This document shows positions 47,344 through 59,176 of a stretch of DNA of 64,000 nt, in pieces. Numbering within the stretch: the stretch's first letter is position 1; every line of letters starts with the position of its first letter. The stretch is from Laccaria trichodermophora (Eukaryota > Basidiomycota > Agaricomycetes > Agaricales > Hydnangiaceae). Location: positions 632,763-696,762 of the forward strand of contig JACTVC010000010.1 in assembly GCA_018417955.1 (NCBI GenBank), given 5' to 3'. The notes beneath the pieces were generated by a model. The model worked only from the letters and a program-made list of their open reading frames with translations. It was not told the DNA's origin and did not search any database. Position numbers and translations under genes: made by a program.

Positions 47344-47904
47344 ATGTCAGGCGTCCTTCTGAACTCCAGCCGCGCAAGGCTTGCATTCACCCCTCTCGCA
47401 TCCGTCAGGGCCTACGCCGTCAAAGGAGAGCAAGCAGGAGATCCCAAGAAGGAGATTATCCGACGCGTTCTCTACCCCAGTAATATCAAAAATCGCCCAA
47501 CACCTATTGGTACATGGCGGCCTGACATCGGACGCGCCATTCAACGTGCTATTCCCTCCGTCCAAGCGCATCAGACTATAGAGCGTGCATGGTTGCTCCA
47601 CAAAAGGCATTTACGGAAGAAACGGGACGCTGAGGTAGCGAGAAAATTCGAATGCATGAAGGAGGCCATGGACGAGCTGCATAAGCTGGACCCTAAATTG
47701 TATTTGGAGGCCAATAGGTCGGAGGATCCCAGGGCAAGGAGTAAAGCAGAGATGGAGTTGATGAAGACCTTGAAGACGTCTGAGATGCGGACGTTGGCGG
47801 CTCGAATACGGGGATTGTTCCCTCGCGAACTACGCATCCCCACTGACACTCCTGCACGAACTGGGTGGAATTATGAGTGGAAACCCTTCCCCCGTCCTAT
47901 CTAA
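47344..47904 (+). CDS. MRPL28: Mitochondrial large-subunit ribosomal protein mL40
   Basis: Single exon, 186 aa, ATG 47344. The basic N-terminus (MSGVLLNSSRARLAFTPLAS, then VRAYAV) is a mitochondrial import signal. The mL40 core follows: NRPTPIGTWRPDIGRAIQRA, HQTIERAWLLHKRHLRKKR, then MKEAMDELHKLDPKLYLEA, and it ends in a Trp/Pro-rich tail (WNYEWKPFPRPI). Fungal mL40 (yeast Mrpl28) is of this size and sits in the mitoribosomal large subunit. Its lack of introns contrasts with its neighbours. It starts 157 bp after TAF2 on the same strand. Confidence 0.88.
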   Translation: MSGVLLNSSRARLAFTPLASVRAYAVKGEQAGDPKKEIIRRVLYPSNIKNRPTPIGTWRPDIGRAIQRAIPSVQAHQTIERAWLLHKRHLRKKRDAEVARKFECMKEAMDELHKLDPKLYLEANRSEDPRARSKAEMELMKTLKTSEMRTLAARIRGLFPRELRIPTDTPARTGWNYEWKPFPRPI

Positions 47905-48058
47905 TGTGATGGTCAGTCCATTGTCCGGCTTAGATGCGTGTCTTCGGCGTTGACGAGACCCGTCAGGTTGACTACTACAATACAGTGTTCTGGAAATGAA
48001 ATCATGCTCATACAAAATCGGCGAGAGAACTATCAGAAAAGAATGTTTGTCACGAAGA

Positions 48059-50083
48059 CTAGATATTCCATCGCTCTTCTCGAACACCGAACCCTTCTGG
48101 ACCTAGTACGGATGGATCTGACCTCCCGACTGTTGCAGTCTTGCCTACAACCGCAGAGTGCACCAACTCTAATGCTTCTGTCCATTTATTTAGAGCCGCA
48201 TATCGCTTCTTCTCCAAGCTTTGCCTAAACATATTGATTAGTTTTATCGTTATAACACTGACGCTCTGAACATACTTGCGATCGAGCTCAAGCCTCATTC
48301 CCACTTGATCAATACGACCTTCCACCTTGCCTTCCAGAATGAGGCCGATGAGCAATTCTTCCACTTCCTCAGTTTCAATGTTCAATTGCTTCAACCAATG
48401 TCAACGCCGAACGCGGTAAAAACCGTTATTAGGCTTACTTTTGCTAGGAATGATAGCTCAAGACGGGTGTAGGGCTTGATCAAGTCTATCAGATACTGGG
48501 TGCGCAAGCTACGAAGGAGTTCCCCAATGTAGGCACGTATAAAGCCGTCGTCCATGATTGTGGAACGATTGTCTTGTCATAACTCAGGTGAAACGCACAT
48601 TTGGAATGAATGAGGATTATATCTTTACCTTGTAAGATTTTCTCGGCCGAGTGAACCTCACGACGTTGATACGCGTCGACCAAGTCTGTCATGGCTTTGA
48701 TTTCAGGCTTCGTCTTGTATCTGAATGCAAGAGTGTCAGTGAACGAGAATAACGACATTGTCGAATAGAAAAGTACGGTTTGGTTTCTTGGCTGTCAAAG
48801 GGGTTGACTTCACTGCCCGTCAGCATGTTCGCCAGAACAAGGTATTTCAAGACTTGAATTCGCTGTGGCGACCCAGCTTCGTCGTAATTCCTGAATGACT
48901 CGAAGAAATCTTCACTAGCTCGATTCCACTGGCCTGGAAAGTAGAAGTCCATGAGACTGGATGGAAAAATCACGAAAACATCGAGGTCTCACGCTCCCCC
49001 ATCCACATTTTACCCCCACACTCTTTTATCACACCCATGATTCTGGGATGAGGAATAGCAGAACGAACAGCGTTACTGGCGTTGTAAATTTCCTGCAGAA
49101 GAGGAGGGTCAAGGATAGAAGAAGTGCAGCTAGCACACACGAAACCTTGAGTTTCTTGAAGTTGCGAGTCTCATTGTACATTTGAATTTCAAGCGCGTAT
49201 ATTTCTAATAGCTGAGTGCCACGCTGTGATTGATCATCTGTATCGCTTGTAGCGGCAGTGGCAGAATGAAGATCACGGATGAGCTAAGACGAAGCTAACT
49301 TTACAATACGTTGGCGTTGAAATCATGCGAGTACTAACCTTTGACAGGCGTCCGTACTCCTTGCGATCCAACCATAACTTTGCTAGTTTCAGATTTGTCT
49401 TCACCGAAAGACGCTATGCAGGCAATTCAGCAAAAGTGGTCCACATGATCTGCAAGCCTACTTACCTCATTCTTTGCCTCCTCCAAGGCTTTCTTGGTTA
49501 CTTGATAGAATTTCTCCAGTACATCAACCTCGACAGCTCCGCCCTTTCCACCACCAACGTAATCCAAGATACCGTTGATGGTTTTTTCGGAGTAGTTACG
49601 CGTGACCGCAGACTTTGTGTAAGTCAGAAGTTCGGTATATGTTTTCAGAGCATCGTTTGGTCTGCGCAACCCAAGAAATAGCAACTTTGTTGACTGCTTA
49701 AGTGCTTTGAAGCCCCTGACAGATTTTACGTTCAGGAGGCAAGATAGTAGAGTGAGCAATCACACACCAATCACCCTTCTCTGCCTCCTGGTCGATGATA
49801 GCACGGAATTCCTTCAAGGCTTCTTCTGGTTGTTCTTCCTTCTTAGCTGGCCACACAGCTAGATAAATATGAGGGTATAAATGGATGGACGTGGACAAAC
49901 ATTTCGCTTTGTAATACATATTTTCAACATCCACACTGCCTGATTCATTCGCGTCTTCGTTATCAGAATAATCGAAGTTATAGTCCTGGATATGAGTGTA
50001 AGACAAAGCGTGCGATAGATTGAACACCGTTGATGTACCTCATCCTCGCTACCCTGCATGTAGTCGGCATCATCATCATCCAT
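48059..50083 (-). CDS. CSN2: COP9 signalosome subunit 2
   Basis: Twelve exons (minus): 50083-50039, 49985-49901, 49846-49768, 49715-49466, 49413-49339, 49283-49146, 49092-48993, 48933-48777, 48720-48629, 48572-48439, 48388-48276, 48224-48059; 477 aa. CSN2 is a PCI-domain scaffold of the deneddylase complex that docks cullin-RING ligases. It begins [19 protein letters not shown]. Conserved blocks are [57 protein letters not shown](K)[16 protein letters not shown] and [12 protein letters not shown]. The PCI winged helix ends with [15 protein letters not shown] and the helix [12 protein letters not shown]. The C-terminal 30 residues are a fungal-type extension. It shares a 193-bp divergent promoter with FAB1. 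Confidence 0.95.
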
Positions 50084-50276
50084 GTTGAATTGTGAACCTG
50101 ATGATTTAGCTGAGGATGATGAAGTTAATGAGAGAGATGTAGAACGCACGTGGTACGCGGTACGCGTCTCAGCCCAACAGGTACAAGCAACCATATTGGA
50201 GGAAGTCACGAAGCGACTCCAACTTGGCAAGGCAATGTCACAAAAAATAGGCCTCTTCCTGCGCCTTTACACGTAA

Positions 50277-53200
50277 ATGGATCTGCAGAACGAGCCGAAT
50301 GTTTTCTCGCCCGTCCCAGGCTCACTCAGTGGCCAATCTTCACGATCCAGGAGCAGCACAAAGTTGAACGATGATGTAACCAGCCTAACCTCCTTCAACC
50401 CGTTCTCCGAGGAGGATGAGCATGATCAGTCTTCCTATAATCTCGTTTCTTCTATCTTCTCTAGGATGAAGAACACTATATCCGCTCCCTTATCGTCCGC
50501 AGTGGCGGCAGCATCCACTACCAGCGTCAACCCCACTAACAATCCGGCACCGGCGGGTATCTCAGAACTAAGGCGGCCTTCGTACACCACTATGCAAACC
50601 AGTACATCCAGCTTTTCTTCGAGGACGACAGCCTCTGATAGGCCCAATTCATTGATTGCCGTCCCTGGTCAGGCTGCCCCGCCTCTTGTTTCCTTGACCC
50701 CAGCCCAATCAGAGCTGCCTACTTATGCCATGGACTACGACCAATCACCTTCTCGCAAAGGTACATTTTTCTTTCCAGGCATGGAACAGGGAGATAGTGG
50801 TACGTCAATTCCTGGTTTTCCTATCCAGGACGATGCTCGTAGTATCAAGACCACAGCAAGTCTTCAGCGGTCCGGGTCTGTGTCGAAGGTTATGAGAAGG
50901 ATAAGGGGAGAGGGTGAGGGTCTCACGTAGTAAGCTCCCAGTCGTCAACCTGATGCATTTCTATCAGGCCTTTCACGAGACTATTGGATGGATGATGAGA
51001 ATTGTAAAGAGTGCTATGACTGTAAAAGTGTATTCACAACTTGGCGACGCAAACATCACTGCCGCATTTGTGGTGAGTACTTTAGTCTGCATTGAAGATG
51101 CTCGTCCTCTCAGCGTTTTCCAGGTCAAATATTCTGCTCTCGATGCGCTTCTAACATAATTAAGGGTTCACGATTCGGTCACGATGGCATGATTCGCGTT
51201 TGTAACCTCTGTTTGGACAAACTAGCCAAAGTTGATGAGGATGACGAAGATGATCGACGTTCGGTTGTGTCCTCGGTCACCTCATTTCCCGCTCATCAGC
51301 TCGGGGGTGATAACCACAATCATTCCAGTGTAGGCCTTCATCCACAATCTCCGTTCGCTGCGTCACAACTTTTTGGTCGCACCGACGAACCATTTAATCT
51401 CTACTCGATTGCGGAGACCAAGAGACCTATGTACACATATTGCTCTGACTGGAGTGGGTCACGCCCTGGCACTCCCAACATGATAGAAGGCGATGATGGC
51501 CGATGGGAGGCCGTTTCAGAAAATCCGGCTCCCTTTCGTCGCGCTCTTTCTGAAGAGGACAAGGAAAGTGGCCCGCTGTCTGGTTCATTCAATCAGGAAG
51601 ACTCGCCAGTAGCCCCAGGCCGGGAGACGCCTAGTGATCCCCCTGCCACAAAGCCAATAATCATAGAGGGGTCAATGAGCTCCGTGCAATTTCCTCTTGG
51701 ATCTCCCGAACATCTGGATAGTCCTCGACCTCACAGTAAAACCAGACCTTCCGCTAACTCCTACGGCGATTATGAGGTTGCAACTCCTTTCATTCGAAGC
51801 CGAGTGCAGAGTAGACTGGATAGTATTGTCAACGGAGAACCCGGCTGGAGGACACGACGTGAAAGCACCGCGTAAGAAGTCCAGGATTCTCCAATAGAAT
51901 TGATTTCTAACTTCATCATTTCACAGTTACGCTCAGGAACTTAATCTGGCATCCATGATTCATCTCAATGTCATGTTGCGCCAGATGTTAACGATTGAAC
52001 AAATTCCCAATATTGAGGAATGGGGAGAAACTCTACTTAGGTTGGCCCTTCGCATCGCCCGAGAAATGACTTTTACAGCCCTGCCTCATCGGCAAGGACA
52101 AGATATGGACGTTCGTCGATATGTGAAGATTAAGAAAATCCCGGGTGGCTTGCCGAGAGATTCAGAGTATGTCAATGGGGCTGTTATTACGAAGAACGTG
52201 GCGCACAAGCAGATGTCAAGACTCCAACTCAATCCTCGTGTTATGCTTGTCACATTTCCCCTGGAATTTTATCGTGTCGAGGGGCAGTATATGCCCTTTA
52301 GTCAAATTGTGCGTCAGGAAAAGGAATATCTGGGAAATCTGGCAAGCCGCATCGCAGCTTTGCGTCCTCATGTCGTACTGGTGGAGAAATCCGTGTCTAG
52401 GCTTGCATTGGACGCTCTCGCAAAACATAACATCGCCGTTGCACGGACAGTCAAGCCATCCGCAGTTCAAACGATTGCGCGTATGACCCAGGGTGATGTC
52501 TTTTCCTCGATGGATAAGCTGGCCTTGGAGCCTCGACTGGGTCACTGCACCCGCTTCTGCATTCAAACATATGATCATCCTTTGATCCCTGGGCGTCGAA
52601 AGACCTATATGCGTTTCGAAGGCTGCAATCGCGACATGGGATGCACAATAATTTTACGTGGTGGTGACATTGAAACGCTTCGGCGGATAAAGAAAGTCAC
52701 TCGATTTCTAACATTCATCGTACGGAATTTGAAGTTAGAGACGCATCTCTGGAAGGACTCGGTCATCAGTCTTCCATTATTCAATGCGGACGCCATTCCT
52801 TCATCGACCAACATCCGTCGTCACCTCAGTGTTTCTCTGAGCTCAATGCTAATGCCCCCTCCCTCACTCGCGTCTCGTCTGAAGCCTCTAACTAATGTAT
52901 CAGAATCCAATGACTCTTCTCGACTAACTGCAGTGGACAGTGAAGAAAACCTTGAGGTGGATCTTCCAGATGAGGATGCCGATCAACTGAGGCTTACTCG
53001 AAGGATTGATCAATCTCTTGAGCCATATACGAAGACTTTTATTTCTGTTTCTGCGACATTGCGCTTTCCTGCTCCATATCCGATACGACGAATGAAAGAA
53101 CTCGATAACGAACTAATTGTTGCGAAACGTGCTTGGGAAGATGACGTGATACGCAAAGAAGAGCGATTGCAGTCCGAACATAAGCACGAAGCTGCTCAAC

Positions 53201-56200
53201 GAGAAACGTTTCCTTCAATCGCTGTTCAAGTTGAAGATGAGGAAGATCGAGAGGACATCAATGCACAAATTGAGGCGCTACCCTCCTTGAACCTGCCCAC
53301 TACCCCCCTTACTGGAGACACAGGCGTAACAGATGAAACATCTTATTTCTCCCCTCCAGCGAATCTTTCTGGGTTCAAAGGTCTATTGCATGGTTCAAGT
53401 GTCGCTCACGAAGAGCCTGCGTCTTGCAAAACATCGAGTGATATTTATCCCGAGAGCCGATACAGCCTGCTGAAGTGGCAACATGAGGAACATCGCCGCA
53501 TATGGGAGTGGTATCTTCGAAGGAACCGCGATGACTTTGTTGTGGAAAAGTACCAATGTATCAGTCTCTGGGAATATATCATCCCAGCGGACGAGGATGG
53601 CCCTCATCGCGCATGCTTTCCCCCGCGACTGAATTATATCAAATTCTACGGGGAGAATGATATGACTCTTGGTCAGTTCATCGAAAAGTCCGTCAACGAC
53701 ACTCTCGTTCAGTTCTGGGATCCAAAGGCGTTCTGCGACGGCAAAGGATGTGATCAACCCCTAGCTCGCCACCGCAAAGTGTACGTTCACAACGAAACTC
53801 AGCTTTTCGTGGCTGTTGAACAATGGGACGGGCAGATAAAGGCAAAGTCAGCATATCATCCTGCTCCGGATCTGATCACGACTTGGAGTGCTTGTCGCGT
53901 TTGTGGTTCGGCCACGCCGTTCATTCCAGTTTCGGAAGAGATGCAACGATATTCATTCGCGAAATTCTTGGAGTTGCACTTCTACCCAGCAGACGTAAAG
54001 CTCGTTCAAGGAGCAGGCTGCCAACATAACATCTACCAGCACCATATCCGCTATTTCGCTGCTAAAGGCATGACAGTTCGCTTTCAAGCCGATCCTGTAG
54101 TCTTGCATGAGATAGTTTACCCTCCTTTCCGCATACGAGTCCGCCCAGAAACCCAGCTAGACATCAAGAATAATGACTTTGATCGTCTGCATCAGCGCAA
54201 TTTGATGTGGTACACAGGCCTCATTGACGATTTGAAGTTGATCAGCATAGATGCGGCGACTGGAGATGAGGAAGCTGATGCTCGTTTACTCGCCGACATC
54301 AATATCCTGATCACACGAGCAGAGACAGAAAGGGAGGATATTACGAGGCTCATAAACGCAATTTACAGAGAGTCGCTTCCTACAGATACCCTTGCTCTCA
54401 ATCAAGTCCACGCTTATCGACAAGACAAGATCGTTGCGTGGCAGCAGGATTTTGACCGATTGCCAAAGCCCCGTGCCATTGATCGAAACAGTAAGCGGGC
54501 GTCAGCGTTCAATTCCGTTCGCGCAATTTGGCCAAGGAGATATGACCTTGCTGGCACCTTCGATTATCCCCACCTTCCATCTTCGAGCGTATCTGAGGCC
54601 GAAGAAGAGTCCACCAAAACGAAGAGGGATTCCTTTATTTCTTCAGCTTCTTCAGCGTCTGAGTCAGAAACAAACGAACCCGCTACGGAATCTGTTCCTT
54701 CTACTTCCCAGTCAGCTCCCTCCACTGATCTACAGGACAACACGCAGGAATCAGATCCCGACAGTGTCGACCTGCCAGCGTCTATCAGCAACCCCATCCC
54801 ACAAGACGACGTGCCTAGGTCAGATCCAGACAGTGATTCCACGATTGGAGCAATTCGAGAAGAGCCGTTGTTGTCAGAAGCCCCAGAAATTCCAGTATGG
54901 ATCCTTTATGTTGATGTTATTTTGGTGCTGATATCTAGTTGAGGGTAACCAATCCGACCAAGTGGACGTTGGCAAGGACGGGTCTCCAATTTCTCGAGTG
55001 TCGCGGTTGCCACGGCGATCTACTCAAAACCCATCTGTGGCAGAATTGGTGAAAAAGTACCAGGATTTTTTGCCTCCACAAGGCGTCCATGATCTTGCGA
55101 AAACTGCCCTCGCACAACGTTCCGCCATGTCCGAGAGTGAACAAGAATATCCAGCACCAGTTCAGCGCCGAACGAATACCATACGCACCAAGAGTCGGCA
55201 TCAATTGCCTGCCAAGAAGGCATCAACCTCCGACTTTGAGCAGGGTTATGCAGCAAACATAGCGCCAAGGTATCTCACACACTCTCGGAGAGCGCAAACA
55301 GCCCAAAACGGTAGTCGTATTCCTGGCCCTGTAGGGTCTGCTTTCGAATCCCGCGAATCATCTCGACGAGGATCTCCTGAAAAACGCCCAACTAATGGCA
55401 AACGCGCCGAAGTCAGGTTTAGTCGGCCAACATCTCCATCCAGGTCGAAGGCGCAAACTCCACTTGGAAAGCCCAGTAAAGCTCGCGTTCCTAGCCGTCT
55501 AAAGGATAAGCTTCCCACAAGGCCCCCTTCATCCATTGCCAGCAAGTCAACTCTGCGCCGACCACCAAGTGGGCCTGGGACAAAAGTGTCAAATATTGCG
55601 AAGCACTTTGAACGTCTCGGTCGAGACGCGGAGCGCACAAAAAGCCGGTATGCTGTAATTCGAGGAAAGCGCGCTCGACCCGTGGCCTCTGCTCGAGCAA
55701 AGGTTGAGGTGTTTGACAGCGTCAAGGACGCCATCAAGGACGAATCTGAGAGCTCAGACTCCTTGAGTGATGCTGACGATGAAGGCGACGGAAACGAGGG
55801 AGCAAGATCGCCTGAACCGCTTACCTTGCAGTCATCACCTGACTCCAATCCCGCCTCTCCCGAAATAAAGACGGCACCGCCCTTGGTATCGTCTCCTTCG
55901 AATGACGCTGAGCCTACTACCAAAACGGATACCGCACCGAAACTACAGTCACCTCCTGACCCAGTTTCATTACCACCTTCCCCATTTCTTTCCTCTGGAA
56001 AGCCAAAGCAGGAGGTGGCGTTGACTCCTCCAACGTCGGATATAGAACTTGGCCCAGAAAGGGGTTCAATCTTAAAGGCATTGTCTGGCTTGTGGCTTCA
56101 ACCGATTCGTAATTCTTTGGAGGCTGACGATCCCATGAGCGACCCAGAACACATTTTCCGGGATTCGTCGATGGTTGTACGAATTGATGAGCCAACGTCG

Positions 56201-57823
56201 ATCATTGCTCTGGCGCTGAAGTGAGTTGTACGTCATCTTTACTGAGCCAGGCGCTAATTTATGGACGTTTCAGTTCCCCTCAATACCGGGAAATGCTTGC
56301 CAAATCCCGTGCCGAAAAGAGGACGGCTAGAGAGGCAAAACTCACAGAAGGTGGCGAAGCTTTTATGCCTGATGATCATTCCGTCGCAGAATCCACTTCA
56401 ACGTGGGGTGTTGTCAATGTTGATCCCTCTGAATTTCCCGATCCAACGGAGGACCTGAAAGTGGCATCGTCAAAACTCCCTTGGGCCATTTGTACGTGTA
56501 CTTTGTGTGATTTATCTTCCTCGCCTACTTACCTCTTTCTTGGGCAGCATTTGAGAGTGGTGGGCTAACTATCAGCTGCACAGTCCTTTACCCCGAGCAG
56601 TTCGATGCTCTCAGGAGAACTTACGACTGCGAAAAAAGCATTGTCGAATCCCTGTCGAGATGCGTTCAATGGAACGCGAGTGGCGGCAAATCAGGATCCG
56701 CATTTTTGAAAACTCGAGGTATGTGTGTGTACGAGTTGCCGTTTTGACAGATGTTGATGAGGTGTAAGATGATCGTTTCATTGCCAAAGAACTTTCAAAA
56801 CCTGAGTTGCAAACCATGGAAACCTTTGCGCCAGCTTACTTTGACTATATGTCATCGGCAGTTTCAGCCAATGTAAGGAACACATAAATCTCATAATTTG
56901 GTTTTTCAACAAGATACTTTATAGCGGCCCACTCTACTCGCCAAAGTTTTTGGATGCTACAAGCTGACATTCAGAAAAACGGGGAAAGACAAAGGTCCTG
57001 GGAAGTCCAAGTCTACTCAAATGAACCTGCTTGTCATGGAAAACCTCTTCTATGACAGACGTTTCACAAAGGTTAAGCGACGCTCCCTCCCAAAAACAAA
57101 GGTTCCACTGACTGACTAGATGTTTTTAGATCTATGATTTAAAGGGTTCTACGCGAAACCGTCACGTTCAATCAACAGGCAGGGAGAATGAAGTTCTCTT
57201 GGACGAGAATCTAGTTGAAAGTAAGTCATCACTTACTTGGGAACCTCCCCGCCTAACGGCGATCATTTTTCTTTCTAAGCGGCTCACCTGAATCCTTTAT
57301 ATCTTCGTGAACACTCTAAGCGAATTCTTCGAGGCGCTCTGTATAACGACAGCCAATTTCTGTCGGACATCAATGTCATGGATTATTCGTTAATCTGCGG
57401 GGTATGTGTTTTCAACGTTCGTTTGTATTGCTGTTAATGGTGGTCACAGGTTGATAGCCAGAATAACGAACTGGTTATTGGCATTGTTGGTGTGTATGAT
57501 GAAGGGCTACAAGTTCTTGTCTGATCTATTTCTAGATTACATCCGCACATACACCTGGGACAAGAAGTTGGAGAGTTGGGTGAAAGAGTCAGCGTTTTTG
57601 GGAGGGGCAGCGCGAGGAGAGCCAACGATTGTGACTCCCAAACAATACCGGCAACGATTTGTGAGCGCTATGGAGCGCTATTTCCCTTTGGTCAGTCAGT
57701 TTTGCAAGGTCTTGATGAATCGATACTGACGTTTCAATTTAGATTCCTGACCGATGGATGAAGCTGCCAGACACACCAGAAGAAGATGCCAGCGTTCTCT
57801 CAGAGCTGCGGCCGGCCTGGTAG
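50277..57823 (+). CDS. FAB1: 1-phosphatidylinositol-3-phosphate 5-kinase (Fab1/PIKfyve)
   Basis: Fourteen exons: 50277-50919, 50968-51072, 51124-51871, 51927-54894, 54944-56220, 56274-56491, 56584-56718, 56769-56872, 56925-57071, 57130-57220, 57280-57401, 57450-57489, 57536-57690, 57743-57823; 2,277 aa. It makes PI(3,5)P2 on vacuole/endosome membranes. Order: Ser-rich head; FYVE zinc finger (about residues 220-285: [31 protein letters not shown]); TCP-1/Cpn60-like domain ([49 protein letters not shown]); Cys-rich CCR region ([20 protein letters not shown]); long disordered linker; C-terminal PIPK domain ([25 protein letters not shown] with the DLKGS motif, VMDYSLICG). No DEP domain, as in fungal Fab1. 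It ends RPAW soon after the kinase. Confidence 0.96.
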
Positions 57824-57991
57824 TTGTGGTTGTGATACCCGTATTCTTACATGCTTATCATTTTCATACCTTGTCTTTTACATAAAACGTTAAATTCGGT
57901 CGACCTGATGAGTATTCGCGGAGTCAGGAATATTGACGGAAGTCCCCGAAGTATGAACCAAATTTGTTTGACTTACTGACGCAGCATCATA

Positions 57992-59107
57992 ATGCTCAGC
58001 CTACTCTCCCGTCAATGCAAGCATTCTCCAAAGGTATTTTTTTCTCTTCCAAAACATTTCTTTTCTCACTATTTACACAGAATGCCCTCGCTCAACTAAG
58101 ACTATTCACCACTAGTCAAATTCTACTCGCCCGTCGTCATCAACAGCCGAAAATCCGCGTGCCCTCCAAGAAAGCCCTCGCAGCCAAAGCAAGGAGAAGG
58201 GCTGGTATAGCTGCCAAGGCAGATGATCGAACCCAGAAGTTGACTCTCTTGGAAGCCATAGCTGTGCTTCGCGTAAGTGCTCTGCCAACATTGCTCGGAC
58301 AACTCCAGCTTTACCACCTTGCAGGCTGTTGAAGTTGCATCACCGAACTCGATATATGAACTTCTCGTCAAGACTGAGATTAAAAATGGCGTCGCTGTGC
58401 CGAAAGGACGTGTCAATCTTCCAAGAGAAGCTAAACCCAGTGCTGAGGAAAAGATTCTCGTATTTGCGGAGGGGAGACAAGCGGAAGAGGCAAAAAAGGC
58501 GGGTGCGCATATTGTTGGTGGCCCAGAGCTTATCGACGGAGTGTGTACCTTTTGTTCATCACATTCATATTTGTTCAACTGAGCGTTCGACAGATTCTCA
58601 GCAATCGTGTCCGCGCGACCACTATTCTCTGTACAACTTCGCTCATTCGAACCATCACACCCAAGCTAGGGCGATTCTTGGGTCCTCTGGGTTTGATGCC
58701 GTCCGAACGTAGAGGAACCGTCACAGACGATATTGCTGGTTATATTCAAAGAATACACGGTACAAGCGAGTGGAGAGCGGACAGGGCAGGCAGCATTCGT
58801 GCCCCTATCGCCACAGTATGTTTTCCGCGTACCAGCATTGAGAAGCTTCACTAACGGTTATACAGATGCAATTTCCTATCGAGGATGTTGTGAAGAACGT
58901 CCGCCACTTTCTCACTTCTGTGAGGCGAGTGACAGGCAATTCCAGAGATGCGGACAATGAACGCAGGGGTAAGGCGAGTGGTGCTCCCGGTATGCGCTTT
59001 CCCCTGTGTACTCCGTTGTCTTCCTAATTCCATGAGTAGTGACTAAGATTAGCAAGGTTATGCTTAGCTCTCGACAGGGGCCAGGAATTCGAATATCTGA
59101 CTTCTGA
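57992..59107 (+). CDS. MRPL1: Mitochondrial ribosomal protein uL1m
   Basis: Exons 57992-58033, 58081-58272, 58325-58540, 58594-58815, 58866-58989, 59040-59107; 287 aa. The N-terminus (MLSLLSRQCKHSPK, then LRLFTTSQILLARRH) is a mitochondrial presequence with an FTTS-type cleavage context. The L1 fold follows: IYELLVKTEIKNGVAVPKG, AEEKILVFAEG, GAHIVGGPELID, and the L1 signature KLGRFLGPLGLMPSERRGTV. The last exon encodes KISKVMLSSRQGPGIRISDF. uL1 forms the stalk at the ribosomal E site. It starts 168 bp after FAB1. Confidence 0.93.
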
Positions 59108-59176
59108 ACTAATTATATACATGGAATAATTTACCATTGAGGTCGAGTTGGGAGGCAAGAATAATATGGCATACAG